A DNA stretch of 64,000 nucleotides, from assembly GCA_965221755.1 (NCBI GenBank), contig OZ244921.1:2046001-2110000 (forward strand), given 5' to 3'. The DNA comes from Azophilus sp965221755 (GTDB taxonomy: Bacteria > Pseudomonadota > Gammaproteobacteria > Pseudomonadales > Azotimanducaceae). The notes under the pieces were generated by a model. It saw only the letters and a program-made list of their open reading frames with translations. It made no database searches and was not told the DNA's origin. This document shows positions 17,483 through 26,234 of this stretch, piece after piece (the stretch's first letter is position 1; every line of letters begins with the position of its first letter). The position numbers and the translations under genes are program-made.

Positions 17483-18709
17483 ATGACAAGCAAAGCCATT
17501 GGCAAGATCGTGCTCGCCTATTCCGGGGGGTTGGACACCTCAGTCATCTGCCGCTGGCTGCAGGAGACCTACGGCGCCGAGGTGGTGACCTTCACCGCCG
17601 ACATTGGCCAGGGCGAGGAGGTGGAGCCGGCCCGCGCCAAGGCCGAGGCCATGGGGGTGCGGGAAATTCACATCGAGGATCTGACCGAGGAGTTCGTTCG
17701 CGACTACGTCTTCCCCATGTTCCGCGCCAACACCCTCTACGAAGGCGAGTACCTGCTCGGCACCAGCATCGCCCGCCCGTTGATCGCCCGGCGGCTGGTC
17801 GAGATCGCTGAGCGAACCGGTGCCGACGCCATCGCCCACGGCGCCACGGGCAAGGGCAATGACCAGGTGCGCTTCGAGCTCGGCGCCTATGCCTTGAACC
17901 CGGACATTCAAGTGATCGCGCCTTGGCGGGAGTGGGACCTGAACTCGCGTGAGGCGCTGATGGCCTTCTGCGAGCGGCACCGGATTCCCGTGGACTACCA
18001 GCGCGGCGATAAGTCGCCTTACTCAATGGACGCCAACCTGCTGCACATATCCTACGAAGGCGGTGGGCTGGAAGATCCCTGGAACGCCCCCGACGAGGCC
18101 ATGTGGCGCTGGACCGTCGCCCCGGAAGCCGCCCCGGACGCCCCGGCGCAGATCGAGCTGGAGTTTGCGGCGGGCGATGCGGTGGCGCTGGACGGCCAGG
18201 CGATGGCCCCGGCAGCGCTGCTGGCCCGCCTCAACGCCATCGGCGGTGCCCACGGCGTCGGGCGCGACGACTTGGTGGAGAACCGGGCGGTGGGCATGAA
18301 GTCCCGCGGCTGCTACGAGACCCCCGGCGGCACCATCCTGCTGAAGGGCCACCGAGCCATGGAATCGCTCACCCTCGACCGCGAGGTGGCGCACCTGAAG
18401 GATGAACTCATGCCGCGCTACGCCAGCCTCATCTACAACGGCTACTGGTGGTCCCCGGAGCGCAAGGTGCTGCAGGCGTTGATCGATGCCTCCCAGCAGC
18501 CGGTCAGCGGCACGGTGCGCCTGAAGCTCTACAAGGGCGCCGTCTCCGTGCTGGGCCGCCGCTCGCCGAACAGCCTATACGACGAGGACGTGGTGACCTT
18601 CGAGGATGACCGCGGCGCCTACAGCCAAGCGGATGCGGAGGGCTTCATCCGCCTCAACGCCCTGCGCCTGCGGCTGGGGGCGAAGCTGGGGCGGGATTTG
18701 ACGGGGTGA
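17483..18709 (+). CDS. argG: Argininosuccinate synthase
   Basis: A 408-residue enzyme joining citrulline and aspartate with ATP in arginine synthesis. The N-terminal PP-loop is VLAYSGGLDTSVICRW at about residues 9–24. GATGKGNDQVRFELG near 114–128 and KSPYSMDANLLHISYEGG near 175–192 are family signatures. Length and content match the short bacterial argG type. I chose ATG at 17483 because the family starts just before KIVLAYSGGLD; the frame stays open further upstream but without conserved sequence. It is monocistronic; no ARG-box-like operator stood out by eye. Confidence 0.95.
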   Translation: MTSKAIGKIVLAYSGGLDTSVICRWLQETYGAEVVTFTADIGQGEEVEPARAKAEAMGVREIHIEDLTEEFVRDYVFPMFRANTLYEGEYLLGTSIARPLIARRLVEIAERTGADAIAHGATGKGNDQVRFELGAYALNPDIQVIAPWREWDLNSREALMAFCERHRIPVDYQRGDKSPYSMDANLLHISYEGGGLEDPWNAPDEAMWRWTVAPEAAPDAPAQIELEFAAGDAVALDGQAMAPAALLARLNAIGGAHGVGRDDLVENRAVGMKSRGCYETPGGTILLKGHRAMESLTLDREVAHLKDELMPRYASLIYNGYWWSPERKVLQALIDASQQPVSGTVRLKLYKGAVSVLGRRSPNSLYDEDVVTFEDDRGAYSQADAEGFIRLNALRLRLGAKLGRDLTG

Positions 18710-18850
18710 TCAGCATTCGCAACTGGTGGAGTCCAAAGCACCTGACGGGCCAACGAGGACAGGCCAGCAGGGTGGGTCAGAGTGGACATTTGTATATATG
18801 GACATGCGAACAGAGTCAACGAATCGGGCCAGTCTGTTGGCAAAAAACCG

Positions 18851-18879
18851 TTGACAGGGCATATAGGGCAAGCAATAGT
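18851..18879 (+). promoter_or_regulatory. Candidate sigma-70 promoter of the DUF5678–retropepsin pair
   Basis: A perfect −35 TTGACA (18851–18856), a 17-base spacer and a 4-of-6 −10 AATAGT (18874–18879). It sits ~95 bases before the ATG at 18974 in a locally A+T-rich 264-base gap after argG. Confidence 0.5.
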
Positions 18880-18973
18880 GCATCATCCCTAAGGATAGAA
18901 TGCACCTGCCGTCGTTGGTTTTCTGCGGATGTATGGTGCGTTATGCCTATTGCGGAAACGGAGAGTGGACAAC

Positions 18974-19228
18974 ATGACGCAGTTCAATGACCAACTGGAT
19001 GCATGCATAGAGTTCTTTGAGGCCAACCGGGATCAATTCGTCGCCGACCACCATCAGCAGTTCGTTGTCGTTTTTGATGAACACGTTGTTGGGTTCTACG
19101 ACGATGAATCGGATGCTTACGCGGCAGGGAAATCCACTGCCGGAGATAGCGCATTTCTCCTGCGTCAATGCCTAACCGAGGCGGAAGATGAGGCTAGCAA
19201 GCCCGTTTTCCACTCTAGGGTGGCTTGA
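18974..19228 (+). CDS. Small DUF5678-like protein
   Basis: An 84-residue acidic protein. Its core NRDQFVADHHQQFVVVFDEH, then VVGFYDDESDAYAAG and FLLRQCLTEAED, follows the DUF5678 pattern (f..~yVav.dg.Vvg...d..eA...a...g...fLv..v). DUF5678 proteins are short, cytoplasmic and of unknown function, and often lie next to retropepsin-like protease genes. That is also the case here: its TGA overlaps the ATG of the next gene (TGATG). I chose ATG at 18974; an upstream ATG at 18929 would add residues unlike the family. Confidence 0.6.
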   Translation: MTQFNDQLDACIEFFEANRDQFVADHHQQFVVVFDEHVVGFYDDESDAYAAGKSTAGDSAFLLRQCLTEAEDEASKPVFHSRVA

Positions 19229-19770
19229 TGGCCGCAGTGCCTTCGCAGGTAGATGCCTCGTTCACTACAGAATTTTCAATGCTAGTCCGGGAACTTCGGA
19301 CTGATGTTTACTTCTGTGATCCTCAAGACTTGCAGTCGGAAGGCCCGGACTCCGCTCTAGTTCGTTTTGATGGTGTTTGGGACACTGGCGCAACTGTCTC
19401 TGTCATCAGCGAGAAAGTAGTGCAGAGATTGGGATTAAATCCCATCAACACCACGGTCACGCAAACCGCCAACGGACCAAGGAAGTCAGGGGTTTACTTG
19501 GTCAGCATGGGCCTGCCCAACCGAATCGCACTGCCTGCGGTCCAAGTGGTCGACGGTAGCATATTGGGAACCGATGCGCTGATCGGCATGGACATAATCT
19601 GCCGTGGGGATTTCGCTATCACTCATCATAGCGGCAAAACCAAGCTCACGTTTTCAATGCCACCAAGCCGCAATGTGGATTTCGTCCTGGAAGGGCAGAC
19701 TGGGCCTTCAAGCCGCGGGAATAGAAGCCGACATCGAACTAAGAAAAGCGTGCTTCGGAAGCGCAAGTAG
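19228..19770 (+). CDS. Retropepsin-like aspartic protease
   Basis: A 180-residue protein. FDGVWDTGATVSVISEKVVQ at residues 48–67 contains the Asp-Thr-Gly-Ala active-site motif (D52–A55). The second hydrophobic-hydrophobic-Gly element is ALIGMDII at 117–124. This is the single-domain retropepsin layout, active as a dimer. The last 20 residues are strongly basic (RGNRSRHRTKKSVLRKRK), which suggests a nucleic-acid or acidic-partner contact. Substrate unknown; family members include proteases that clip a partner encoded nearby. It is coupled to the upstream DUF5678-like gene, which is the obvious candidate partner. No signal peptide, so cytoplasmic. Confidence 0.75.
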   Translation: MAAVPSQVDASFTTEFSMLVRELRTDVYFCDPQDLQSEGPDSALVRFDGVWDTGATVSVISEKVVQRLGLNPINTTVTQTANGPRKSGVYLVSMGLPNRIALPAVQVVDGSILGTDALIGMDIICRGDFAITHHSGKTKLTFSMPPSRNVDFVLEGQTGPSSRGNRSRHRTKKSVLRKRK

Positions 19771-19975
19771 AGTTGGTGTAGCTCGGTGTGTAAACTCTCA
19801 AGGAACCGTCTTATAGGGTGCTCGCTTATACACCGCCGCAGGTTGCGATTGAGAGTTGAACCCACACGTTGTGCCACCATAGTGAGATAGGCCGCAAGGA
19901 GGCACAAGCGGTTGACCGCCCAACGCGCCGACCTCACACTTTGGCTCATCTGGCAATCTGTGCGGAATTGAGTTC

Positions 19976-20218
19976 ATGCAGGTCAGCATGGAGGACGCCA
20001 AGTCCAAGTTGTCGGAGTTGATCACCGAGGCTCAGTCCGGCAACGATGTGGTGATCGCCCGCGACGGCAAGCCTGCGGTTCGGCTCGTGCCAGTGCAACC
20101 GAGCGAGTTCCTTTTCGGTACGCTGGCGCACCTCGTTGCCACGGTGCCCGATTTCGACGAATCGATGGGCGACGACGAACTTGCCCTTTGGGAAGGCGAC
20201 GGCCAAGAAACTCCCTAA
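19976..20218 (+). CDS. Phd/YefM-type antitoxin, apparently without its toxin
   Basis: An 80-residue protein with the type II antitoxin Phd/YefM N-terminus: VSMEDAKSKLSELITEAQSG followed by VVIARDGKPAVRLVPV. The C-terminal part (LVATVPDFDESMGDDELALW) is the usual toxin-neutralising tail of VapB partners in this family. A toxin gene would be expected within a few bases on the same strand, but the stop at 20218 meets the end of a convergent antitoxin gene (20220). The toxin is therefore missing or lost. Confidence 0.75.
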   Translation: MQVSMEDAKSKLSELITEAQSGNDVVIARDGKPAVRLVPVQPSEFLFGTLAHLVATVPDFDESMGDDELALWEGDGQETP

Positions 20219-20219
20219 A

Positions 20220-20456
20220 CTACCACTCGGTGTTGCCGAGCACCTGCCTGCCGGCTGCGGTGAGGAAAGCGTCATTGTTCTCCTCCACCTTGCCGCATGC
20301 TTGGTTCATCGCGTCGGTGACCTCGTCACCCGCATGGTGTGCGATGTGCCCGTCAAGCGCGGCGGCATAGACTTCGCTTCGGGACCGCTCTTGTTGGGGG
20401 GCAAGTCGTTCGGTGGGCTCGAAAATGTCGTCGGGGATCGATGCGGCTGTTTTCAT
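20220..20456 (-). CDS. Ribbon-helix-helix antitoxin, MazE-like, apparently without its toxin
   Basis: A 78-residue protein. KTAASIPDDIFEPTERLA, then SRSEVYAAALDGHIAHHAGD and VTDAMNQACGKVEE, match the CopG/MazE ribbon-helix-helix antitoxin family that pairs with MazF. No mazF-like gene follows: the frame ends at 20220, one base from the stop of the convergent Phd gene. Both antitoxins have lost their partners at the same junction. Its start is preceded directly by the broken vapC. Confidence 0.65.
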   Translation of the reverse strand: MKTAASIPDDIFEPTERLAPQQERSRSEVYAAALDGHIAHHAGDEVTDAMNQACGKVEENNDAFLTAAGRQVLGNTEW

Positions 20457-20632
20457 GCCCGCAGCTTAAATCCTTCCCGTGCCCGGTGGCCAAGGGGATT
20501 GCGAGTCTCCGGCTTCGAGAGAAGCGGCACGAACCAGGCATCGGTCCGCAGTTGCAGCGCAATGGCGCCGTCCGTCTGGGAACCGGGTGGTCAGTAGTAG
20601 GCCCCTAAGTTGGCGTCAACCACGACATTCAC
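20457..20632 (-). pseudogene. VapC PIN-domain toxin remnant
   Basis: From the GTG at 20632, which overlaps the antitoxin stop (GTGA), the frame reads VNVVVDANLGAYY, then TGA, then in the same frame PPGSQTDGAIALQL and DAWFVPLLSKPETRN. The first acidic PIN residue (in VVDAN) and the next helix are recognisable. The gene has one nonsense codon near residue 14 and stops after ~55 codons where the MazE-like gene begins, so the catalytic C-terminal half is gone. It cannot make a toxin. Confidence 0.6.
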
Positions 20633-20864
20633 GATCGCCCAGTGCGCTTGAACTGGTCCACCAGATCATGGTCTAGGCTTGGTGATCTGCTCCGTAATGC
20701 AGCGGCCTCGGCGAGCAACTCTGATTTGGATCTTGGGAGCTGTTCCGCATCCCTTCCCAGGCACGCGGCCACTTCGTTCTGTAGGCTGCGCCGGTAGTGT
20801 GTCGCGGCGTCTTTCAACCTCTGATCCAAGATGGAATGAGTTTTTTCGTTGTGATGGACGGCAT
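20629..20864 (-). pseudogene. VapB-type antitoxin, frameshifted
   Basis: From ATG 20864 the frame begins MPSITTKKLIPS, the usual start of Arc/FitA-like ribbon-helix-helix antitoxins. A one-base shift near 20829 is then needed to continue as LDQRLKDAATHYRRSLQNEV and on to SRSPSLDHDLVDQFKRTGRS. Without the shift the upstream frame stops after 16 codons. It is coupled to the broken vapC by a 4-base overlap. Both halves of this module are therefore damaged. Confidence 0.6.
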
Positions 20865-21033
20865 GAAAGCTTTTAGTTTGGTTTCATTGCGGAACTATTG
20901 TCCCGGTGGCGTTTCGCGTCAAGGCAGTGAACTTCGCAATCGAGGGCAGGACGCCCTTGGTCCGGGGAAACCGCTCGAAGCCGAGGGATTTGGATGGAGA
21001 ATACCTCGCCTTCGCGTGGGAAGTCAGCCCCCA

Positions 21034-24000
21034 TCACGCCATCGGCTGCCGCAGCAGTTCCAGCAGCTCCTCCGCATTCAGCCGTGCCGGGGCGTCGGCG
21101 TCCTGCAGCAGGCGGTCGGCCAAGTCCTTCTTGTGGCGGTGCAGTTCGACGATCTGGTCCTCGATGGTGCCCTTGGCCACCAAGCGGTAGATGGTCACCG
21201 GGCGCGTCTGGCCGATGCGGTGGGCGCGGTCCGAGGCCTGGTCCTCCACCGCCGGGTTCCACCAGGGGTCCATGTGGATGACGTAGTCGGCGGCGGTGAG
21301 GTTCAGGCCGGTGCCGCCGGCCTTCAGGGAGATCAGGAACAGGTCGCCCTCGCCGGCCTGAAACGCCGCAACGCGCTCGGCGCGGGCCTTGGCGGGGGTG
21401 CTTCCGTCCAGGTATTGGTAGGGGATGCCCGCCTCGCGCACGGCCTCCTCCAGGAGCTTCAAGTGGGTGACGAATTGGGAGAAGACCAGCACTTTGTGGC
21501 GGTTCTCGCGCAGTTCCTCGATCATCTTCCGGAACACCTTCAGCTTGGAACTCTCCGGCGCGCCCGCCTCCCGCACCAGCTTTGGGTTGCAGCAGGCCAG
21601 GCGCAGGCGGGTGAGGTGGGCCAGCACCTCCAGGCGGCGCGACCCTTCGCCCTGGTCGTCGCTCGGCGCGGCTTGCAGATCCTCCACGGCGCGTTGCCGA
21701 AGCGCCTCGTACAGGGCCGCCTCGTTGGGCGACATCTCCACGTGCAGGGTGATCTCGGTGCGTTCCGGCAGGTCGTCGAGCACGTCGGCCTTCAGGCGGC
21801 GCAGCATGAAAGGCGCGATCAGGCGCCTCAGCCGGCTGCGGGCGTCGGCGTTGCCACCGCGTTCGATGGATGATGCGAAGTGGCGCCGGTAGTGCTCCAA
21901 GGAGCCGAGCAGGCCCGGGTTGATGAAGCTGAACAGCGAGTGCAGGTCGATCAGGTTGTTCTGAATCGGGGTGCCGGTGGTGATCAGGCGGAAGTCCGCC
22001 TGCAGCCGCCGCACGGCCTTGGCCCGCTTGGTGGCGGGGTTCTTGATGGCTTGCGCCTCGTCGAGAACGGCGCTGCGCCACGGCACTGCGGCCAGCTTGT
22101 CAATGTCGTTCTGCAGCAGGCCGTAGCTGGTCACCACCAGGTCGAAGGGGCCGAGGCCGTCCAATTGCCCGCTGCGCGATGCGGCTGCGCCCCCGTACGC
22201 CGCCGCCTTCAAGGTCGGCGCGAAGCGGCGCGCCTCGTCGATCCAGTTGGTCACCACCGACGTCGGCGCCACCACCAGCGCCGGGCCGTCCGGGGCCCGG
22301 TGCAGCAGCAGGGCCAGGGTCTGCACCGTCTTGCCAAGGCCCATGTCGTCGGCCAGGCAAGCGCCGGCGCCCCATTGGCTGAGACGCGCCAGCCACTCGT
22401 AGCCGTCCCGTTGGTAGGGGCGAAGGTCCGCCTGCAGGGTGCTGGGCAGGGCGGGATCGAAGGCTTGGGCTTCCTCGAGCCGACGGCGCTGCTCCCGCCA
22501 GGCGGCGTCGGTGCTCACCTTGGCGTCGGCGATGAGCTCGTCCAAGGCCAGCGTCGCCAACGGATGCATGCGCAAGGCATCGCCGGCCGCGGGTGACGAG
22601 AGGCTGCGCAGGTCCTCCAGCTGGCGGCGGAAGGCGCTGCTGAGCGCCAGGAATCCGCTCTCGCCCATCTTCAGGAACCGGGAGCCGGGGTTTTCGTCAA
22701 GCAGCGCGAAGATCTGCCGCAGGGTCAAGGCCTCGCGTTCGTCAAAGCGCACCTCGCCGGACGCGGAGAACCAATCGGCGGCCCGCTTGATGGATAGGTT
22801 CAGGGCGGCGCTGCCGGCGCGGGCGACGATCTTGAACGGCTCGCCCTTGGGCCATAGGCAGCGGGCCTCGGCGGCGTTGAGCTGCTCGAGCAGCGTCAGG
22901 CAGTCCTGCGGTTCGCTCAAGGCCAGTCCCCAGTCGCCCGCCTGCCCGGCGTCGATGCCGCGCAGCATGGGGCAGCGGTCGATGAGCGCCTCGGCCGCCT
23001 TGCGTTCCGCCGCCAAGTCGCGCTGCGTCCGCACCGTTGCGTCGTTGCGCACCGCGAACACGGTGGCGCTGCCCGCGCCCGGGCTCAGGTAGATGGCCGA
23101 ATCCGGGACGGGCTGCACCAACAGATCGACGGTCAAGCCGTCGCCATTGGGTTCCAGGCGCAGCCAAGGATCGGGGTCGGCTTCGACTTCGGGGGCGCCG
23201 GACTCCTCGCCGCCGGCGCTTTGCACCTGCACGTCGCCGGCCAGCGCGGTAACCGCCTCGAAGAACCGTCCGCGGGCGCCGGCGGGCAGGCTTAGGCCCT
23301 CCGCGGGGATGATGGCGCGCAAGTGCCGATGGCTTTGCGAGAGCTTCCAAACCTCGTAGCGGGCGGCGCTGATCGTTTGGCCGACGTAATCCGCATTCAC
23401 GTCCTCGGCGTACGGCTCAAGCCGCACCCGGGCGCCGCCGTCGGGCGCTTCGTCAATGATCAATCCGGGCTCCCGGCGCACCACCTGCACCGGTGCGTGG
23501 CCCAGCAGCAATTGGGGATGGCCCGCCAGCGCGTATAGGGAGCCCCAGCCGACTTGGTAGTCCGACCGTTCCCAGTAGCCGGCTTCGTCAAAGGCGGCGA
23601 TGGCGGCATGGTCCTGCTCCGTCAGGCCGTCAAAGTCCTGGGCGGAGTGGCGCAGGCGCCAAAGCGGCACCACGCGGCCCTTGGTCCAGTTGCCGGTCTT
23701 GCCCAGGCGCTGCTCCCTGGGCGCGATGGTCGGCGGGCCGTCGGGGTTGGAACGCTCCACGCTCCACACGAGGCGCCGCCGCCGTTGGCCTTCGCCTGAC
23801 GCCTTGCGGGCCTTCGCCGCCAAGCCCTCCAAGGCCCTTAGGGAATACTCCCAATTGGGCAGGGGGTCGCCCGCCGTGCAGAGGCTGACGGTGCCCAGTC
23901 GGCGGTGCAGCGCTGCGCCGGTTTCGCCGGCCCGCTCCGCGGCCTTGGCGCCGAACAGCTCCGGCTGCCGTTGGATCGACGCGCAGCACTCCGCTTCCAC

Positions 24001-25206
24001 CCACAAGTAGCCATTGGTCGCCGCCAGATCGGCCAGGCGCCAGCGGCTCTCGGCATCGTGCGCCCGCGCCAGGTCCGGCACCCTCAGCCAAGGATCGCTC
24101 AGCGCGATGCAGAGCCGGTTGATTGCGGGCGCGGGATGCCAACCGACGCGGCCCTTGTGCCGCTGCAGGCGCGACGCCGCCGCCGCCGCCGCCAACCGAC
24201 GGAGGTTTTGGTGCTCGGTGAGCGATTCGCTGATGCGCAGCAGACGCTCCAGCTCCCCGGCGGGCGCCAATTCGCTGCTGCGCACCCAAGCCAGCAGGGC
24301 TAGCGGAAAGGCGCGGTGCGGCGGGAACAGGTTGCGCTTGCGGGTGCCGATCCGTTCGGCCGCCAGCGCCGCCTCGATGCCGCGGCTGGCCGCCTCGTCG
24401 TCCCCGCGCAAGGTGGCCGCCAAGGCGTGGATGCTGGCGCGCGCCGTGCGCACAGCCTTGCGTTCCTGAGCGGCAGGGGGCAATTCGTCGAACAGGGCGC
24501 AAGCCTCGTCCAAGCGGCCTTGGAGGATGTGGATGAAGGCCACCTCAGCAACGTGCTCGGCTGGGTCGGAGCGGTGGGCTTGGCAGGCTTCGAGCGCGGC
24601 GGCGGGTGCCTGCAGGGTGTCGATGACCTCGCCGAGGACGCCGGCGATGGCCTGGTCGCGATGCTGCTCCGGAATTCGAGGCACGAAGGGAATGCCCAGC
24701 GGATGGCCAAGGAAGCTCCAGTGGCGGGGATGATCGACCTCCAGCGCATCGATCAATTGAAACCGCTCGGCGGCGACGCACCATCGCAGCTGGGTCTGCT
24801 TCCAAGTCTCGATGCTGGCGTAGGCGTAGTGCCCCGGCCGCTTGAAGTGCTCGGTCAGCGGCGCCAGATTGCCTGCTCGGTGAGCGGCCAGGGTGAGTTC
24901 CAGGCAGTGCCCGTCATAAGCCGCAACCCCGCGGTAGTTGACCTGATCCGCCCAACCGTGCTCGCGCAGTTCCCGATTGGCCCGCTTGATGGTTTGCACC
25001 CCGGCGAAGCGGCCGTTGCAACTGATTTGCGCCCGGCGCAGCAACGAGGCCACCAGATCCTGGGACATCTCGTAAGGGTGGGCGACGCCGTAAACCTGAG
25101 CCGCCAGTTGGGCTTCGGGCGACAGTTCGGCGTAGGCTTTGGTGGGCTGGAATTGCAACTCCACAGTGGGAGGGCAGGATAATGTGCGGCGTTGCCCCCT
25201 GTCCAT
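21034..25206 (-). CDS. Large SNF2-family helicase-like ATPase
   Basis: About 1390 residues. The C-terminal third is a complete SNF2 motor: Walker A CLADDMGLGKTVQTLALL near residue 950, DEAQ box AVLDEAQAIKNP near 1050, TGTPIQNNLIDLHSLFSF, KVLVFSQFV, and the terminal GGTGLNLTAADYVIHMDPWW plus DRAHRIGQ. Such motors remodel DNA–protein complexes (RNA polymerase or defence complexes) but are not true unwinding helicases. The first ~900 residues lack motifs I recognise. The start is uncertain: ATG 25206 lies at the edge of a repeat copy and GTG 25164 is an alternative; the open frame above 25206 is repeat sequence. It is flanked by decayed toxin–antitoxin genes and a nucleotidyltransferase-like remnant. 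Confidence 0.85.
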   Translation of the reverse strand: MDRGQRRTLSCPPTVELQFQPTKAYAELSPEAQLAAQVYGVAHPYEMSQDLVASLLRRAQISCNGRFAGVQTIKRANRELREHGWADQVNYRGVAAYDGHCLELTLAAHRAGNLAPLTEHFKRPGHYAYASIETWKQTQLRWCVAAERFQLIDALEVDHPRHWSFLGHPLGIPFVPRIPEQHRDQAIAGVLGEVIDTLQAPAAALEACQAHRSDPAEHVAEVAFIHILQGRLDEACALFDELPPAAQERKAVRTARASIHALAATLRGDDEAASRGIEAALAAERIGTRKRNLFPPHRAFPLALLAWVRSSELAPAGELERLLRISESLTEHQNLRRLAAAAAASRLQRHKGRVGWHPAPAINRLCIALSDPWLRVPDLARAHDAESRWRLADLAATNGYLWVEAECCASIQRQPELFGAKAAERAGETGAALHRRLGTVSLCTAGDPLPNWEYSLRALEGLAAKARKASGEGQRRRRLVWSVERSNPDGPPTIAPREQRLGKTGNWTKGRVVPLWRLRHSAQDFDGLTEQDHAAIAAFDEAGYWERSDYQVGWGSLYALAGHPQLLLGHAPVQVVRREPGLIIDEAPDGGARVRLEPYAEDVNADYVGQTISAARYEVWKLSQSHRHLRAIIPAEGLSLPAGARGRFFEAVTALAGDVQVQSAGGEESGAPEVEADPDPWLRLEPNGDGLTVDLLVQPVPDSAIYLSPGAGSATVFAVRNDATVRTQRDLAAERKAAEALIDRCPMLRGIDAGQAGDWGLALSEPQDCLTLLEQLNAAEARCLWPKGEPFKIVARAGSAALNLSIKRAADWFSASGEVRFDEREALTLRQIFALLDENPGSRFLKMGESGFLALSSAFRRQLEDLRSLSSPAAGDALRMHPLATLALDELIADAKVSTDAAWREQRRRLEEAQAFDPALPSTLQADLRPYQRDGYEWLARLSQWGAGACLADDMGLGKTVQTLALLLHRAPDGPALVVAPTSVVTNWIDEARRFAPTLKAAAYGGAAASRSGQLDGLGPFDLVVTSYGLLQNDIDKLAAVPWRSAVLDEAQAIKNPATKRAKAVRRLQADFRLITTGTPIQNNLIDLHSLFSFINPGLLGSLEHYRRHFASSIERGGNADARSRLRRLIAPFMLRRLKADVLDDLPERTEITLHVEMSPNEAALYEALRQRAVEDLQAAPSDDQGEGSRRLEVLAHLTRLRLACCNPKLVREAGAPESSKLKVFRKMIEELRENRHKVLVFSQFVTHLKLLEEAVREAGIPYQYLDGSTPAKARAERVAAFQAGEGDLFLISLKAGGTGLNLTAADYVIHMDPWWNPAVEDQASDRAHRIGQTRPVTIYRLVAKGTIEDQIVELHRHKKDLADRLLQDADAPARLNAEELLELLRQPMA

Positions 25207-25285
25207 GCGCGACCTGACGGTCGCGGATGGAGTTTCGTTGGCGCGAAACTCCAACGCGCCGGCTTCGCGGACACGCGTTGTTGTG
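25203..25285 (-). repeat. Dispersed mosaic repeat at the start of the SNF2 gene
   Basis: Contains GCGACCTGACGGTCGCG, the palindrome GGAGTTTCGTTGGCGCGAAACTCC (as two arms), and a worn CGCGCC...GGACACGCG hairpin. It overlaps the probable SNF2 start codon, so it may supply or alter the promoter or leader. Confidence 0.8.
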
Positions 25286-25439
25286 TGCGGGATCATTCAG
25301 GTCGGCTCCTGCCCCTGATCCAACGGCGCTCGTCGGCGGGGCGCTCTGCCGGACCCAAGGCTCCGCGAGCGCCCTCCCCGCAGCCTCGACGACCGCGGGG
25401 CTGGCGCCCTTGAAGCCGCCAATCGCGCACCCGCAAGGC

Positions 25440-25543
25440 AATGCGGCGGCGGCATCCCGATCGATGTCGGGTTCAGTCGTGAAAAAGTCGAAGTCGATCG
25501 ACTCTCGGTGATTCAGCACAGGGCTGGGGCCGCATTCGTCATG
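25440..25543 (-). pseudogene. Nucleotidyltransferase-like (AbiEii-type) fragment
   Basis: A minus-strand frame reads SPVLNHRESIDFDFFTTEPDI (shown in part), resembling the 'gHR.S.DFDFF' motif of AbiEii-like nucleotidyltransferases. There is a stop just upstream and the similarity fades after ~30 residues, so only a scrap remains. The rest of the 25286–25598 gap shows nothing supportable. Confidence 0.3.
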
Positions 25544-25598
25544 ACGTGAGCGCTTGGTGAAGTCGAATCAAGATGCCGTTGCCGGCGCGCCATCGCGA

Positions 25599-26234
25599 TC
25601 AATTCCCCACCTTCTCCTTGAACTCGCACAGATCCTCGATCACGCAGGCCCCGCACCTCGGCTTGCGGGCCGTGCAGACGTAGCGGCCGTGCAGGATCAG
25701 CCAGTGGTGGGCGTCCTTGAGGTAAGGCTTTGGAATCCAGCGCACCAGCTTGTCCTCCACTTGGCGCACGTTCTTGCCAGGGGCGATGCGGGTGCGGTTG
25801 GCGACGCGGAAGATGTGGGTGTCCACGGCCATGGTCGGCTGGCCGAAGGCGGTGTTGAGCACCACGTTGGCGGTCTTGCGGCCGACGCCGGGGAGCGCTT
25901 CGAGGGCCGTGCGGTCGGCGGGCACTGCGCCGCCGTGGCGTTCGATGAGCAGGTTGCAGGTTTTGATGACGTTCTCGGCCTTGGTGTTGAACAGGCCAAT
26001 GCGCTTGATGTGGCCCTTCAGCCGTTCGACGCCAAGGGCGGCGAGGGCGGCGGGGGTGTTGGCCGCCTTGAACAGGGGGCCGGTGGCTTGGTTGACGCTT
26101 ACGTCCGTGGCTTGGGCGGACAGCATCACGGCGATCAGCAGCTCGAAGGGCGTGCCGTATTGAAGCTCCGTGGTCGGCTGTGGGTTTTCAGCTTTCAGTC
26201 TTTCGAATATTTGGGTGCGTTTTTTCGTGTTCAT
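25599..26234 (-). CDS. nth: Endonuclease III (DNA glycosylase/AP lyase)
   Basis: A 211-residue base-excision repair enzyme for oxidised pyrimidines. The helix–hairpin–helix with catalytic lysine is ALPGVGRKTANVVLN near residues 113–127, the catalytic aspartate is in AVDTHIFRVANR just after, and the C-terminal [4Fe–4S] ligands are CTARKPRCGACVIEDLC (C-x6-C-x2-C-x5-C). Start ATG 26234 gives the standard length; ATG 26249 is possible. It overlaps the end of rsxE by about 47 bases, repeating the rsx–nth linkage of gammaproteobacteria. Confidence 0.95.
   Translation of the reverse strand: MNTKKRTQIFERLKAENPQPTTELQYGTPFELLIAVMLSAQATDVSVNQATGPLFKAANTPAALAALGVERLKGHIKRIGLFNTKAENVIKTCNLLIERHGGAVPADRTALEALPGVGRKTANVVLNTAFGQPTMAVDTHIFRVANRTRIAPGKNVRQVEDKLVRWIPKPYLKDAHHWLILHGRYVCTARKPRCGACVIEDLCEFKEKVGN

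Noticed and set aside
18710..18973. tRNA-like or small-RNA gene after argG
   Set aside because: I tried to fold a cloverleaf by eye and found no acceptor/T-arm pattern; only the promoter for the next gene is supportable.
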